Positions 26,443 to 35,913 of a stretch of DNA of 64,000 nt are shown here, piece by piece. The DNA is from an uncultured bacterium (lineage in GTDB: Bacteria > Armatimonadota > UBA5829): positions 31,042-95,041 of the forward strand of contig CALJES010000015.1 in NCBI GenBank assembly GCA_938074205.1, in the 5' to 3' direction. Position numbers and translations under genes: made by a program. The notes under the pieces are model-generated. The model was not told the origin of the DNA and searched no databases. It was given only the letters and a program-made list of their open reading frames with translations. Every line of letters begins with the position of its first letter. The stretch's first letter is position 1.

Positions 26443-29400
26443 TCAGATCAAGCTGCGCAAAGTAAGACTACGTAGCTCCCTCTCGAAACCTATAGATCTG
26501 AGAATCGGCTCGATAGGACTGCCAAGAATAGGCTCCTCACCCAGTCGCGTCAGTTCGACTTTGCGATAGGATCTGATGGGCCATGGACTGTCCACGAGAT
26601 GCACAAGCGATTGCAGGGCAGTTTCAAGATAGTTCTGCTGAAGGTTTGGCTTTACGTTTATGATACCGGATCCAAGCTCGACAGTTACTACAGGATTCCC
26701 GTCTAGTAGGACTGCGTAGTTCGAATGTATACGGTTCAGCCTTTCGAATCCTATGTCGAACGGTCCTGATGTCGAGAAAAGGCAAGCAGGATCACAGGCG
26801 TTGATAAGAACTGCTGTAGGTTGATGTCTGGATAGGTCTGCTGATTCCAAATTTGCAGTCACCCGTTTTAGCTCATTGATCGCTTCAGGAAGTGCAAATT
26901 GGGCTCCAGATAGCCCTTCTACAAAATATCCTCGCTCTATTTCACCAGCGAATTCCATCCTTTGATATGCGCGATACAGCCGTGACCAAGGTACTCTGAT
27001 TTCCCCCGGCCTTTGCACGAGTTCTCTAGACACTATGCCATATCGTTGCAGTAAAATCCTTGCGCAGATCTCTGCGCTTTGATCTTCGTCGAGTTCCTGA
27101 TGGGGTATCGACCTAAGGAGAGTCCATCTGCCCGGTATGGGCTGGGGTGGGTTAACGAACGTTCGAGCTATTCGAGAACGAGTGCGATAGAACGCTCGTT
27201 TGTCATACCGAGCGTTTAGGTCGACCTCGGCTGAAACCGCAGGAGGTCTGCCCGCGTGCAGTATTCCGAAATAATCATAAGTCACTTCGCCGCTTAATAC
27301 GAGCTCCCAAAGGGCGCGCTGGACCGCGCGCGAGTCGAGTCCCGTTTCGAGTACGATTTCCATTAGGAATAATGCTCCCCGTCGCTCTAGACATTCAAGG
27401 ACCAGTTGGGCTTCGGAAGAGAGTTTTGGCTTTTTGTTGGATTCCAAAACCCAAGGATACAGCGCGCCGAATTCTCGTCTAGTCAGGAACAAGACGTCGC
27501 CGGTTTTGTCAGGATTCGGCGATCTGGCAACCCATAGAAACTCTGCAGAAAGGCATAGATTGTCAATATATTCTGGCTTGAAATTCCTAACTCTTCTACT
27601 CATAATATCTGGCAGCCATATCGAAATAGGCGCCCACACTCCTTCGAGCTGTAATAGGACTGTCCGGACTCCTTCTCGTTCTTCTAGTGTTGTGGAGGGA
27701 TGCAAATGCTGCCAACGAGTCAGAAAGTCTGAGAAGAATTTCGGTGGAACGAGTTTGGCGTGCGACTTGGCTACAGCAAGCGAACGGCGGTAGACGAGCT
27801 CTAGATTATTTGGGCTCATCCAGCGACGAAGGTCAGTCTCAGGTTCAGGTTGTATTTCGACGAGCTCTCCTCGGAGCGTCATCTCGTCTATAACCTGTTG
27901 CACGGTGTCCTCTGGAACTCCGTAATACGCGGCTATTTGTTGCGGCACCACTGCCGCTCTGTTTGCGATATGCCTTTCTAGCAGTTCTTTAACGTCAGCG
28001 GTAGATGCTTCACCGGCCGCCAGACGCATGTATTCCTCCAACTGTTCGTCCGCAACAATACGGTTCGCCGGCTTGGCTTTCGGCAAGGCTAGACGGATCA
28101 ATCTTCCCTCGTTGAAAAGGGGTTCTAAGATATGGTTATCCGCTGCTAATTTATCTAGTTTGTCCTCAGGTATGTCTCCAAGCCGCCGGACTAGTTCATA
28201 AAGCTCCTCAGCTGTCCTTACCCTAACCTGCGAACCGGTGCCAAGAAATCGGTTGTCCAGCTCTTCGATTGCTTGCTCATCAAGTTTTCGATCGACTCTT
28301 CCTTTTGCCAAATCTGAGATTAATCCCAGTTCTCCGCTCGAGGGCAGTTTAGATGTTGCACATTTCGGTTCGTCCCACTCGTACTGGTATATTGCTTGGA
28401 AGTCGAGAAGCATAGTGGATGCGAAAGCTGAAGGCGTTTGGCGTTCGACTAAGCTGAGCTCAATCTCACCGCGCTGTACTCTTGTCAAGATCTCGTATAA
28501 TTTCTCGACCTGCAAATAGTCTTGAAGACATTCGCGATAAGTTTCAACCACTATGGGAAATCTGTCGAGCGTTCGGGCTACAGCTAGTAAGTCCTTGGCT
28601 TTGAGTCTCTGGAGCCAAAGTGGAGTCCGTTTCCCAGGTCGTCCAGTGGGCAGCAAAAGCGCACGCGCGGCGTTTTGCCTAAATCTCAAACCGAAAAGGG
28701 CAGTGTTGGGCAGGTCTTCTAAAATTAGTTGTTCCGCTCTCTCTGGCGTCAATTCATAGAACAGTCGATCTATGGGCGGAATTTCGCAATCCGGCAATCG
28801 AAAAAGTACGCCGTTGTCTCCAGATACGCTTTCCGGTTCCACACCGGTTTGGCGCTTTATCAAAGCACCGAATGCAATTCTAAGAGCTTGGTGTACCCTG
28901 CCGCCAAAAACGCTCAATACCGCGAGGCGCGGGCATCCGATCTCGTCTTTGAATGTTTCTAAGACTATGCGGCGGTCTGTAGGCAGCCCGGGTGAACTCG
29001 AACTTCCCATCTGTGCACTAATGAACGCGGATAGGTTTTTCGCGGCACGCCTGTCCAGGCAAAAAGAGTTTTCTAGCCATTGTTCAGGATTCTCTGGGTG
29101 CTCTTCGATTGATCGAAACAAAGCGCCCATTCGTTGACCGACTAATGCAGACCGCGGCACGCTTTCACCTCGCCAGAAAGGCATCCTCGCCTGCCGCGAT
29201 TTTGCGAATGTGACCCAGACACGGTCAGCGTCAATTTTCACAATCTTCCAGTTGTTGGTTCCCAGAGAAAAGACATCTCCCTCACGGGACTCATATATGA
29301 ATTCTTCGTCGAGTTCTCCCAACTTGACGTCTGTGCCTTCTAGATACACCGGATATTCGCCAGTGTCCGGAATTGCACCGCCGTTGGTTATGACCAAACG

Positions 29401-30873
29401 CTGCGTTCCAGGAAGCGGGGAGATTCGGCCCGTGACCCTGTCCAGCGATACCCTAGGTCTCAGTTCGCGGAACAGTCTTGAGGGGTATCTTCCAGAAACG
29501 AGTTGCAGCGTTATGTTAAAGGCTTCCTCAGTAAGTTCGTGGAACGCATAGGTTCGCCGGATGGTCCTAAATACTTCGCTTGCCGTCGTGCCATCCACTG
29601 ATGCCATTGCCACGATCTGTTGTGCCAAAATGTCGAGGCAGTTTCTCGGCACTTTTGTGTACTCGATATCAGCTTCCATCATTGCGGAAGCTAGCGCAGC
29701 TGATTCGGCTAAATCTGAGCAGGTCTTGGGGACGATTATCCCCTTACTGGTTCCTTTATACGCGTGACCTGCCCTACCGACACGCTGCAAACCGCGAGAA
29801 ACCTCCTTTGGGGATTCGACTTGACAAACGAGGTCCACTGCTCCCATGTCAATGCCTAATTCCAGTGTGCCCGTTGCAACCACGCCTCGCAGCTCGCCCG
29901 CTTTGAGCGCCTCTTCGGTTTTGTGTCGGATTTCAGGCGAAACGCTGCCGTGATGTGGTTTGACGAGTTCTTCGCTGGCAAGTTCGTTAATACCCATCGT
30001 GAGCCGCTCGACTACGCGCCGGGTGTTTGCAAAAATGATCGTCGACTTGTGTGCACGAATCTCCTGGAGCAGCGTTTGGCAGATCGATGGCCAGACAGAA
30101 CCTGTGTCGGGATGCCTAAGATCGTCGCATGGGCATATCACTTTGAGGTCTATCTGTCTGCCAATTCCAGCGTCGACAATTTCTACGTATCTTGGCTCGC
30201 CCAGGTCATTGAATCCGCCGAGGAAGCGCGCTGTTTCCTCGAGCGGCTTTTGCGTTGCAGAAAGACCTATTCGGACAGGAGAAGCTGAACAATAGTTTTC
30301 AAGCCGTTCGATCAGTACCGAAAGAAACACGCCGCGCTTATTGGGGCTTAGTGAGTGGATTTCATCCACGATAATATATCGGACAGTCTGCAGAATGGAG
30401 CGCGCGGAAGACGTTAGAATTATGTGAAGAGATTCCGGAGTGGTAATTAGTATGTTAGGCGGCTTCTTAACCATTCGTCTTCTTTCTTCATATGGTGTGT
30501 CTCCTGTTCTTACTGCTACGTTGATTTCAGGCATCGAGAGGCCCATTCGCGCTGCCGTATCTCGCATTTCCGACAGGGGCAAGTTCAAGTTACGCTCGAT
30601 ATCGTAGCCGAGGGCTTTCAGCGGAGACACGTATAGTATCTCCACGCCATGTTCTGGTGCTGCATGTTGCTCAAGATCGATAAGAACGCGGTTGATGGCC
30701 GCGAGAAATGCTGCCAGAGTCTTTCCTGAACCAGTAGGAGCAAGTATTAGTGTGTGCTTTCGCTGAATTATCAGGGGCCAGCCCCGCTTTTGGGGTTCCG
30801 TTGGCTCAGCGAATCGGCTGCGAAACCACGTAGCTATTATCGGGTGGAAGTCGGATGGCAGATCGAAATTCAC
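26443..30873 (-). CDS. lhr: Lhr-type large ATP-dependent helicase
   Basis: About 1476 residues, full length for Lhr-family superfamily 2 helicases that act in DNA repair. Motifs in order: APTGSGKT (Walker A), SPLKAL (Ia), TPESLH, DEIH (II), GLSATQ (III), IIFANTRR (IV), ATGTLELGIDMG (V), QRVGRAGH (VI). The long C-terminal Lhr region (winged helix, beta barrel and Lhr-specific domains) follows. The frame is open to an ATG at 30891, but a TATAAT lies between that ATG and GTG 30873, so the GTG is preferred as a probable leaderless start. Monocistronic. Confidence 0.93.
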   Translation of the reverse strand: MNFDLPSDFHPIIATWFRSRFAEPTEPQKRGWPLIIQRKHTLILAPTGSGKTLAAFLAAINRVLIDLEQHAAPEHGVEILYVSPLKALGYDIERNLNLPLSEMRDTAARMGLSMPEINVAVRTGDTPYEERRRMVKKPPNILITTPESLHIILTSSARSILQTVRYIIVDEIHSLSPNKRGVFLSVLIERLENYCSASPVRIGLSATQKPLEETARFLGGFNDLGEPRYVEIVDAGIGRQIDLKVICPCDDLRHPDTGSVWPSICQTLLQEIRAHKSTIIFANTRRVVERLTMGINELASEELVKPHHGSVSPEIRHKTEEALKAGELRGVVATGTLELGIDMGAVDLVCQVESPKEVSRGLQRVGRAGHAYKGTSKGIIVPKTCSDLAESAALASAMMEADIEYTKVPRNCLDILAQQIVAMASVDGTTASEVFRTIRRTYAFHELTEEAFNITLQLVSGRYPSRLFRELRPRVSLDRVTGRISPLPGTQRLVITNGGAIPDTGEYPVYLEGTDVKLGELDEEFIYESREGDVFSLGTNNWKIVKIDADRVWVTFAKSRQARMPFWRGESVPRSALVGQRMGALFRSIEEHPENPEQWLENSFCLDRRAAKNLSAFISAQMGSSSSPGLPTDRRIVLETFKDEIGCPRLAVLSVFGGRVHQALRIAFGALIKRQTGVEPESVSGDNGVLFRLPDCEIPPIDRLFYELTPERAEQLILEDLPNTALFGLRFRQNAARALLLPTGRPGKRTPLWLQRLKAKDLLAVARTLDRFPIVVETYRECLQDYLQVEKLYEILTRVQRGEIELSLVERQTPSAFASTMLLDFQAIYQYEWDEPKCATSKLPSSGELGLISDLAKGRVDRKLDEQAIEELDNRFLGTGSQVRVRTAEELYELVRRLGDIPEDKLDKLAADNHILEPLFNEGRLIRLALPKAKPANRIVADEQLEEYMRLAAGEASTADVKELLERHIANRAAVVPQQIAAYYGVPEDTVQQVIDEMTLRGELVEIQPEPETDLRRWMSPNNLELVYRRSLAVAKSHAKLVPPKFFSDFLTRWQHLHPSTTLEEREGVRTVLLQLEGVWAPISIWLPDIMSRRVRNFKPEYIDNLCLSAEFLWVARSPNPDKTGDVLFLTRREFGALYPWVLESNKKPKLSSEAQLVLECLERRGALFLMEIVLETGLDSRAVQRALWELVLSGEVTYDYFGILHAGRPPAVSAEVDLNARYDKRAFYRTRSRIARTFVNPPQPIPGRWTLLRSIPHQELDEDQSAEICARILLQRYGIVSRELVQRPGEIRVPWSRLYRAYQRMEFAGEIERGYFVEGLSGAQFALPEAINELKRVTANLESADLSRHQPTAVLINACDPACLFSTSGPFDIGFERLNRIHSNYAVLLDGNPVVTVELGSGIINVKPNLQQNYLETALQSLVHLVDSPWPIRSYRKVELTRLGEEPILGSPIEPILRSIGFERELRSLTLRSLI

Positions 30874-30879
30874 GAGAGT

Positions 30880-30885
30880 ATTATA
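30880..30885 (-). promoter_or_regulatory. -10 element of a probable leaderless lhr transcript
   Basis: TATAAT on the minus strand ends 6 bases before GTG 30873. Transcription would begin at or next to the G of that codon. No good -35 is visible at 16-18 bases upstream. Confidence 0.45.
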
Positions 30886-30995
30886 TCGCAACGTGAACGA
30901 CTGTTGTTGGTCATTGTCGTTCTCACCGGTTTAGAAGGGGTATTGTTAATCAGGAGCGAGAAGCCCGCAATCGGCGTCATACAAAAGTGTAGTTT

Positions 30996-31004
30996 TGGTA
31001 TAAT
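30996..31004 (+). promoter_or_regulatory. Putative extended -10 promoter of the heparinase-like gene
   Basis: TGGTATAAT at 30996-31004 (extended -10), about 85 bases before the ATG at 31090. No convincing -35. Confidence 0.45.
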
Positions 31005-31089
31005 TGAATAATCCACCACGCAGGATATCCATAATGATAAATATAATTCGTTTGTTTAGGAACGTGCAGAAGTCGGTAGGAGGAAATCG

Positions 31090-33843
31090 ATGCGCATCTT
31101 CTTTACACTACTCGTTTTTGTCCTGATTGTCAGTGGTGCCATTGGGGGGCCGATTTTGGACGACATTCTCAATACAATGTACATGGATCAATCGCTTGTC
31201 CGGAGCGGCGATGATTATGCGACTGTAACTCATGACAAGCCACTTGGGCAAACCTTTATTACAGGAGAGAAGACGGTACGCATCTGCCGGATTGCACTTA
31301 ATGTCGCTTATGAGCACGAGAGTTGGCAGCCAGGCGAGGAGTTGGTTGTGACGCTGTGGGATAGTCCCAAGAAGCAGCAGAGGCTAGGCAGCTTTTCCAT
31401 ACCTTATGAGCGCAGACGTTGGAACGGCCGCATACTAATGTTTTCCGTTGAAGCGGACGTGCAGCCGAACCGCCAGTATTACTTTGAGGTCACTGTAGAA
31501 GGCGGCGACGGGACTATACACGGTATACTTCTTGCTCGACATGACCGGCCTTATGAGTCGGGACAAGCCTACGTAGGCGGAGAACCCATGGATCGAGACA
31601 TATGGTTCGAGACGTATGTCAAGAAACCCGTCGATCGCGATGCGCAGTTTGAAGAGTTTTTCTCCAACTTCGATCTTGATCTTCCTGGTCTTGCCAAAGT
31701 CAAGGCGGCGGTTGCTGCAAAGGACTGGGATGCGGCTTGCCGTGAATTTTTGAACCATATGGAGAGCCGAAGGGACATTTTTCCTGAGGAAGATGCAATT
31801 CCTGGGCGGCGTACGCCCCCGGGTTTCGACAAGCGGGAAGCAGATCTAGTGGTTGAGCAAAAGTGGCCAGCTCAAGACGGCACAATTGTTGATCTTGGTC
31901 CGAACTGGAACTATCACGCAACTTGGCCAACACTGGGCGGAGTAGGGCTTACCCGTACCGGTCTGATGAAACCTCTTGCCTGGGCTTATTCTGCTACAGG
32001 TGACCCAAAGTATGCTCGTGCTTGGAATGATATGCTTATTTCACTATTTCGGAACTATCCTAGTCCACTTAAGTCTGGCGTTATCAAAGGCGAAGGTAAG
32101 ATCAGACCTACCATTCCCGCCGGCATATCAGGCAGCCTGTGGGATTCGATATCTATAGCAGCTAGACTGCACCATGAAACATTTTACAACCGCTTCCGCA
32201 AGTCGCCACTTTTCACTCAAGACGTTCGCATCGCCTGGTGGGCAAACATGGCCGATATGGCAAACTGCCTGGAGCGGATGGAAGCAGGTGGAAATTGGAC
32301 TACGCAGAACACTACCTCGCTTTTCAGTTTGGGAATGAAATACCCGGAATTCAAGAAGTCCAAGCAGTGGTTTGCGATGGGCTTCGAAGGCATCAAACAG
32401 AACCTGATAGACAATACTTTTCCGGACGGCGCTTTGCGAGAAGCTACGACTGGGTATCACAGTTTCAGCCTAGGTATGTTCTTCGACACTATCACTCGAG
32501 CCAAGAAAATGGGCCTCAAAGTGCCTGAGGAGCATATGAAACGACTCGAAGCAATGTTCAACTATTCTATGTATTCCACCCAGCCTGACTGGACGCTGCC
32601 TGTCTGGGGCGATACGAACCGGCCAATAGACCAGACTGCTCAAATACTCCGCGGTGGTGAGTATTTCAACCGACAGGACATGATTTGGGTGGGCACGAGG
32701 GGTAAGAGAGGTGTCAAACCTGCGCACGACTCCATTGCGTTTATGGAGGCCGGGTATTTCATTATGCGCAGCGGCTGGGATCCTTTGGCTCTGTATCTAG
32801 CTACTCGAAACGGTTTTTCACAGTCGCATTACCATCACGACCAACTCAGTGTAATAGTCCAGGCTTATGGTTCGGATTTGTTGCCCGACATGGGTGTCTA
32901 CACCTATGGGACGCCTGAGTGCACTGAACTTGTCAAGACTACTTCTCACAGTACCGTGAGTGTCGACGGGGCCGACATATTGCCTGGCAACGGTGAGAAC
33001 AAGTGGGCGGCACTATCAGGTTTTGACTATTTTGACGGGACATCTCCCGGGTACAAAGATTTGCCAGGAATTCGACACCGCCGAAGAATAGTGTTTGTGA
33101 AACCCCACTACTGGGTCATTGCTGACGATGTTACAGGTAGTGGCGAGCACAAATCCATTCAGCATTGGCATTTTGCTCCGGGTACACTGGATGTCGATCA
33201 CAACTCAGGAGTCGTGAGAACCACGAACAAGAGCGGTGGAAACATAGCCGTAATGCCACTGACCTTGGACGGCGCGGTCCAGGTGAGCGTCTCAGAAGGT
33301 CTCTACGCAGTGAATTGGGAGAAGTGCGTGAAAGCACCTGTTGCTGTGTACGAAAAACAGGGTTCGCTTCCGCAGTCATTCCTGACCGTCTTGTATCCCT
33401 ATCCTGCAACGAAACTGTTCGATGCAAAAGCTAGACAACTTGCAACAGCCACAGATTCATCTCGCGCAGTAGAAATAAAGACTCCACAATCAACCGACTA
33501 TGTGGTCTTTGGTGGAACAGACGGCCGAGCTACTGTTCCACAAGCCGAGGTAGAGTTAGAAGGCGAGGCTGGGCTCATTAGGACTGAGCCGAAGACTGGA
33601 AAAGTTACTGCCTTTGCTTGGTACCAAGGAAGGTCGGTTTCCCTTGGGTCGACTGTATTAGCTGTGTCGCCGCTTCCAATCAAAGCTCTCAGCGTCAGAC
33701 TGGTCAAGGATGTCCTCCGTGTCGATACTGACGGATCGGCGAAGGGTCTAAGGATTACTGTTCTTGGTGCGAAGAGTGTAATCGTAAACGGCAAGCGCAT
33801 AGCGGTACCCAAGGGTGCGAAGACGATAACGATTACAAACTAG
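31090..33843 (+). CDS. Heparinase II/III-like polysaccharide lyase
   Basis: 917-residue exported protein, with a signal peptide at 1-19 and AGGAGG before the ATG. After a beta-rich N-terminal domain (to about 190) comes an alpha/alpha toroid (about 195-540) and then the heparinase II/III beta-sheet domain, with SHYHHDQLSVIVQAYG near residue 580 as the family's His-rich motif and LLPDMGVYTYG after it. Such enzymes cleave uronic-acid polysaccharides by beta-elimination in the periplasm or outside. The substrate is not predictable. It probably works with the other lyase-like protein at 45214. Confidence 0.85.
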   Translation: MRIFFTLLVFVLIVSGAIGGPILDDILNTMYMDQSLVRSGDDYATVTHDKPLGQTFITGEKTVRICRIALNVAYEHESWQPGEELVVTLWDSPKKQQRLGSFSIPYERRRWNGRILMFSVEADVQPNRQYYFEVTVEGGDGTIHGILLARHDRPYESGQAYVGGEPMDRDIWFETYVKKPVDRDAQFEEFFSNFDLDLPGLAKVKAAVAAKDWDAACREFLNHMESRRDIFPEEDAIPGRRTPPGFDKREADLVVEQKWPAQDGTIVDLGPNWNYHATWPTLGGVGLTRTGLMKPLAWAYSATGDPKYARAWNDMLISLFRNYPSPLKSGVIKGEGKIRPTIPAGISGSLWDSISIAARLHHETFYNRFRKSPLFTQDVRIAWWANMADMANCLERMEAGGNWTTQNTTSLFSLGMKYPEFKKSKQWFAMGFEGIKQNLIDNTFPDGALREATTGYHSFSLGMFFDTITRAKKMGLKVPEEHMKRLEAMFNYSMYSTQPDWTLPVWGDTNRPIDQTAQILRGGEYFNRQDMIWVGTRGKRGVKPAHDSIAFMEAGYFIMRSGWDPLALYLATRNGFSQSHYHHDQLSVIVQAYGSDLLPDMGVYTYGTPECTELVKTTSHSTVSVDGADILPGNGENKWAALSGFDYFDGTSPGYKDLPGIRHRRRIVFVKPHYWVIADDVTGSGEHKSIQHWHFAPGTLDVDHNSGVVRTTNKSGGNIAVMPLTLDGAVQVSVSEGLYAVNWEKCVKAPVAVYEKQGSLPQSFLTVLYPYPATKLFDAKARQLATATDSSRAVEIKTPQSTDYVVFGGTDGRATVPQAEVELEGEAGLIRTEPKTGKVTAFAWYQGRSVSLGSTVLAVSPLPIKALSVRLVKDVLRVDTDGSAKGLRITVLGAKSVIVNGKRIAVPKGAKTITITN

Positions 33844-33872
33844 ATACCAGATGACTTATTATATTATAGACC

Positions 33873-33910
33873 AGGGCGGTTGCCTATGATCCTGACTAGG
33901 TGGCCGTCCT
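33873..33910 (+). terminator. Possible weak terminator after the lyase gene
   Basis: AGGGCGGTTGCC pairs with GGTGGCCGTCCT over 12 positions when four G-U pairs are allowed, 14-base loop, little T tract. The right arm touches the stop of the converging HD-domain gene. Confidence 0.35.
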
Positions 33911-34584
33911 TACATCTCGATACCGTTTATGATGAGCTTGAAGCTGTAGCCGAAAAAATCGGCTGCTCTACGGCACATAAGCATTCGCGACAGGAAGATC
34001 TCGAAGTAGTCCATCACTGAAGAGTAACGCTCGTCAGTCTCGAGCTCGAGGTTTATGGAGCGGTTTTCATTATCGACGCGCAACTGCGAACGCTGCACAG
34101 AAAAATTGACCCGGTCGTGGATATCGAACGTAAGCGGGTTCTGATTCTGCACACGCGAGTGATGCACATCAGATTTGTCCGCGAGTATTAGCGCAGCAGC
34201 CACGGCACTGGTTGGCGCACCTATCTCCTCCTCGTGGTTGCCAATCGCGCCGATTATTACAGCTATCTCGTGTGCGGGCATCCCCAACTCATTCAGAATC
34301 ACATAGGCCATGATTCCAGCTGTTTCACAGTGTCCGTTGCGGTTGATGGAGTTTCCTATATCGTGGAGGTAGCCTGCTATCGCGGCTAGCTCAGCGGTCC
34401 TGCTGTCTTGGCCCAAGCTTTCAATGATCTTACGGGCGTTCTCAGCGACTATCCCTGCGTGCCTGAAGCCATGCTCGGTGTAACCGAGGGCGTTCAACTG
34501 TTCATTTGCTGCTTCCAGGAACGTCTTAACCTTGTGGTTGCGTCTTACGTGTTCCAGCGTAACTATGTTTTCTTCTGGGTTCAT
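33910..34584 (-). CDS. HD-domain phosphohydrolase-like protein
   Basis: Soluble protein of 224 residues from ATG 34584 (MNPEENIVTLEHV). The HD pattern is complete: HGFRHAGIV, LHDIGNSINRNGHCETAG, GNHEEE and LADKSDVHHSR supply the metal-binding His and Asp residues, so it is likely an active metal-dependent phosphohydrolase or nucleotidase. The 33 upstream codons of the longest frame lie wholly inside tgt and look non-coding. The start lies 59 bases inside the 3' end of tgt, which suggests translational coupling. The substrate is unknown. Confidence 0.85.
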   Translation of the reverse strand: MNPEENIVTLEHVRRNHKVKTFLEAANEQLNALGYTEHGFRHAGIVAENARKIIESLGQDSRTAELAAIAGYLHDIGNSINRNGHCETAGIMAYVILNELGMPAHEIAVIIGAIGNHEEEIGAPTSAVAAALILADKSDVHHSRVQNQNPLTFDIHDRVNFSVQRSQLRVDNENRSINLELETDERYSSVMDYFEIFLSRMLMCRRAADFFGYSFKLIINGIEM

Positions 34585-35758
34585 TATCGTTCTCCCGACG
34601 AGTCTCATTCTCGGTGCCAAGCTCCGCCTCTTCTGGTAACTGCGATTTGTATTTTGCGAGAAATTCGGTTGCGAATGAGGCAAATCTTCCCTCGCTTATA
34701 GCGTTACGTATTCTTTCCATAAGCCAGGCATAAAAATACAAGTTGTGATAAGTGGCAAGTCGTGCCGCCAGTATCTCGTCGCACATATATAGGTGACGCA
34801 GATAGGCTGCTGTGTAGTTTCTACAACACCAGCACTCACATTCCGGGTCCACTGGGGCAAACTGACGGGTAAAACGAGCGTTTTTGATATTCACGCGCCC
34901 CCGACTTGTGTAGAGCGATCCGCTGCGACCCAATCGCGTAGGTAACACGCAATCGAACATGTCTATGCCTTTTGTCACAGCGTCAAGTATGTCCTCAGGA
35001 GTACCTACGCCCATTAAATAACGCGGTTTTTCTTTCGGCAGGTAGGGTATTGTCCACTCGATAGCCTTCATCATTAATTCTTTGCCTTCACCTACCGACA
35101 CCCCGCCTATTGCGATTCCATCGGTATCAAGAGATGAAATGAACCGCGCACTCTCTGCTCGCAGGTCCGGATAGGTGCTACCCTGGACGATACCGAAGAA
35201 AGCCTGCCTCGGATCTCTAGCAGCCAAAGACCTTTCTGCCCATTTATGAGTGCGCTCCATAGCCTCTCGAGCATATTCATGATCGCAGGGATACGGAGCG
35301 CACTCGTCGAAAGCCATCACAATGTCTGCTCCAAGAGCACTCTGCACCTGCATCACCTTTTCAGGGGTGAATTCGTGATAGGAACCGTCAACATACGACC
35401 GAAATATTACACCGTCTTGACCTATATTGCGGATGTGTTCGAGGCTGAAAACTTGGAAACCGCCTGAGTCGGTCAATATCGGCCGCCGCCAGTTGATGAA
35501 GTTGTGTAATCCTCCCGCTTCGGCGATTAGGTCTGCGCCAGGACGTAGGTAAAGGTGGTAAGTGTTTCCCAGAATGATCTGGTATCCCATCTCCACAAGT
35601 TCTTCTTGACTTGTTGCCTTCACCGTGCCCTGAGTCCCGACGGGCATGAACACAGGTGTATCAACTGTACCGTGCGCAAGATACAGTTTGCCTCTGCGTG
35701 CATCAGTGGTAGAGTCCGTTGCGAGAATTTCAAACTGGAGGGGTCGTTTGTCCGACAT
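34526..35758 (-). CDS. tgt: tRNA-guanine(34) transglycosylase (queuine tRNA-ribosyltransferase)
   Basis: Exchanges G34 for the queuosine precursor preQ1 in tRNAs with GUN anticodons. DSGGFQVFSL (general acid/base Asp), DMFDCVLPTRLGRSG (nucleophile Asp region) and the zinc site CECWCC with a following His are all present. The preferred start is ATG 35758 (MSDKRPLQFEI), since a promoter overlaps the longer frame. At 410 residues it is longer than usual because of a basic, low-complexity tail of about 45 residues (NETRRENDNEPRRK) that overlaps the HD gene. Confidence 0.96.
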   Translation of the reverse strand: MSDKRPLQFEILATDSTTDARRGKLYLAHGTVDTPVFMPVGTQGTVKATSQEELVEMGYQIILGNTYHLYLRPGADLIAEAGGLHNFINWRRPILTDSGGFQVFSLEHIRNIGQDGVIFRSYVDGSYHEFTPEKVMQVQSALGADIVMAFDECAPYPCDHEYAREAMERTHKWAERSLAARDPRQAFFGIVQGSTYPDLRAESARFISSLDTDGIAIGGVSVGEGKELMMKAIEWTIPYLPKEKPRYLMGVGTPEDILDAVTKGIDMFDCVLPTRLGRSGSLYTSRGRVNIKNARFTRQFAPVDPECECWCCRNYTAAYLRHLYMCDEILAARLATYHNLYFYAWLMERIRNAISEGRFASFATEFLAKYKSQLPEEAELGTENETRRENDNEPRRKHSYAGTRKTQPQG

Positions 35759-35782
35759 TGGTCTCGAGTTCAATTCCGCGGG

Positions 35783-35812
35783 ATTATACACCTGCTGATT
35801 GCCCTTGGTCAA
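35783..35812 (-). promoter_or_regulatory. tgt promoter
   Basis: On the minus strand TTGACC (35812-35807) and TATAAT (35788-35783) are 18 bases apart. The expected start is near 35776, giving a leader of about 18 bases before ATG 35758. This argues against starting tgt at 35812. Confidence 0.65.
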
Positions 35813-35913
35813 GGTTAGCGATTGCTCCCAGGTACGGTACGTGGTGCACCGGCTAGTACAGCGGTCATGCTTGCATGTATACTCGACGGCTCAGTGTATG
35901 CTATCATTTCGCT

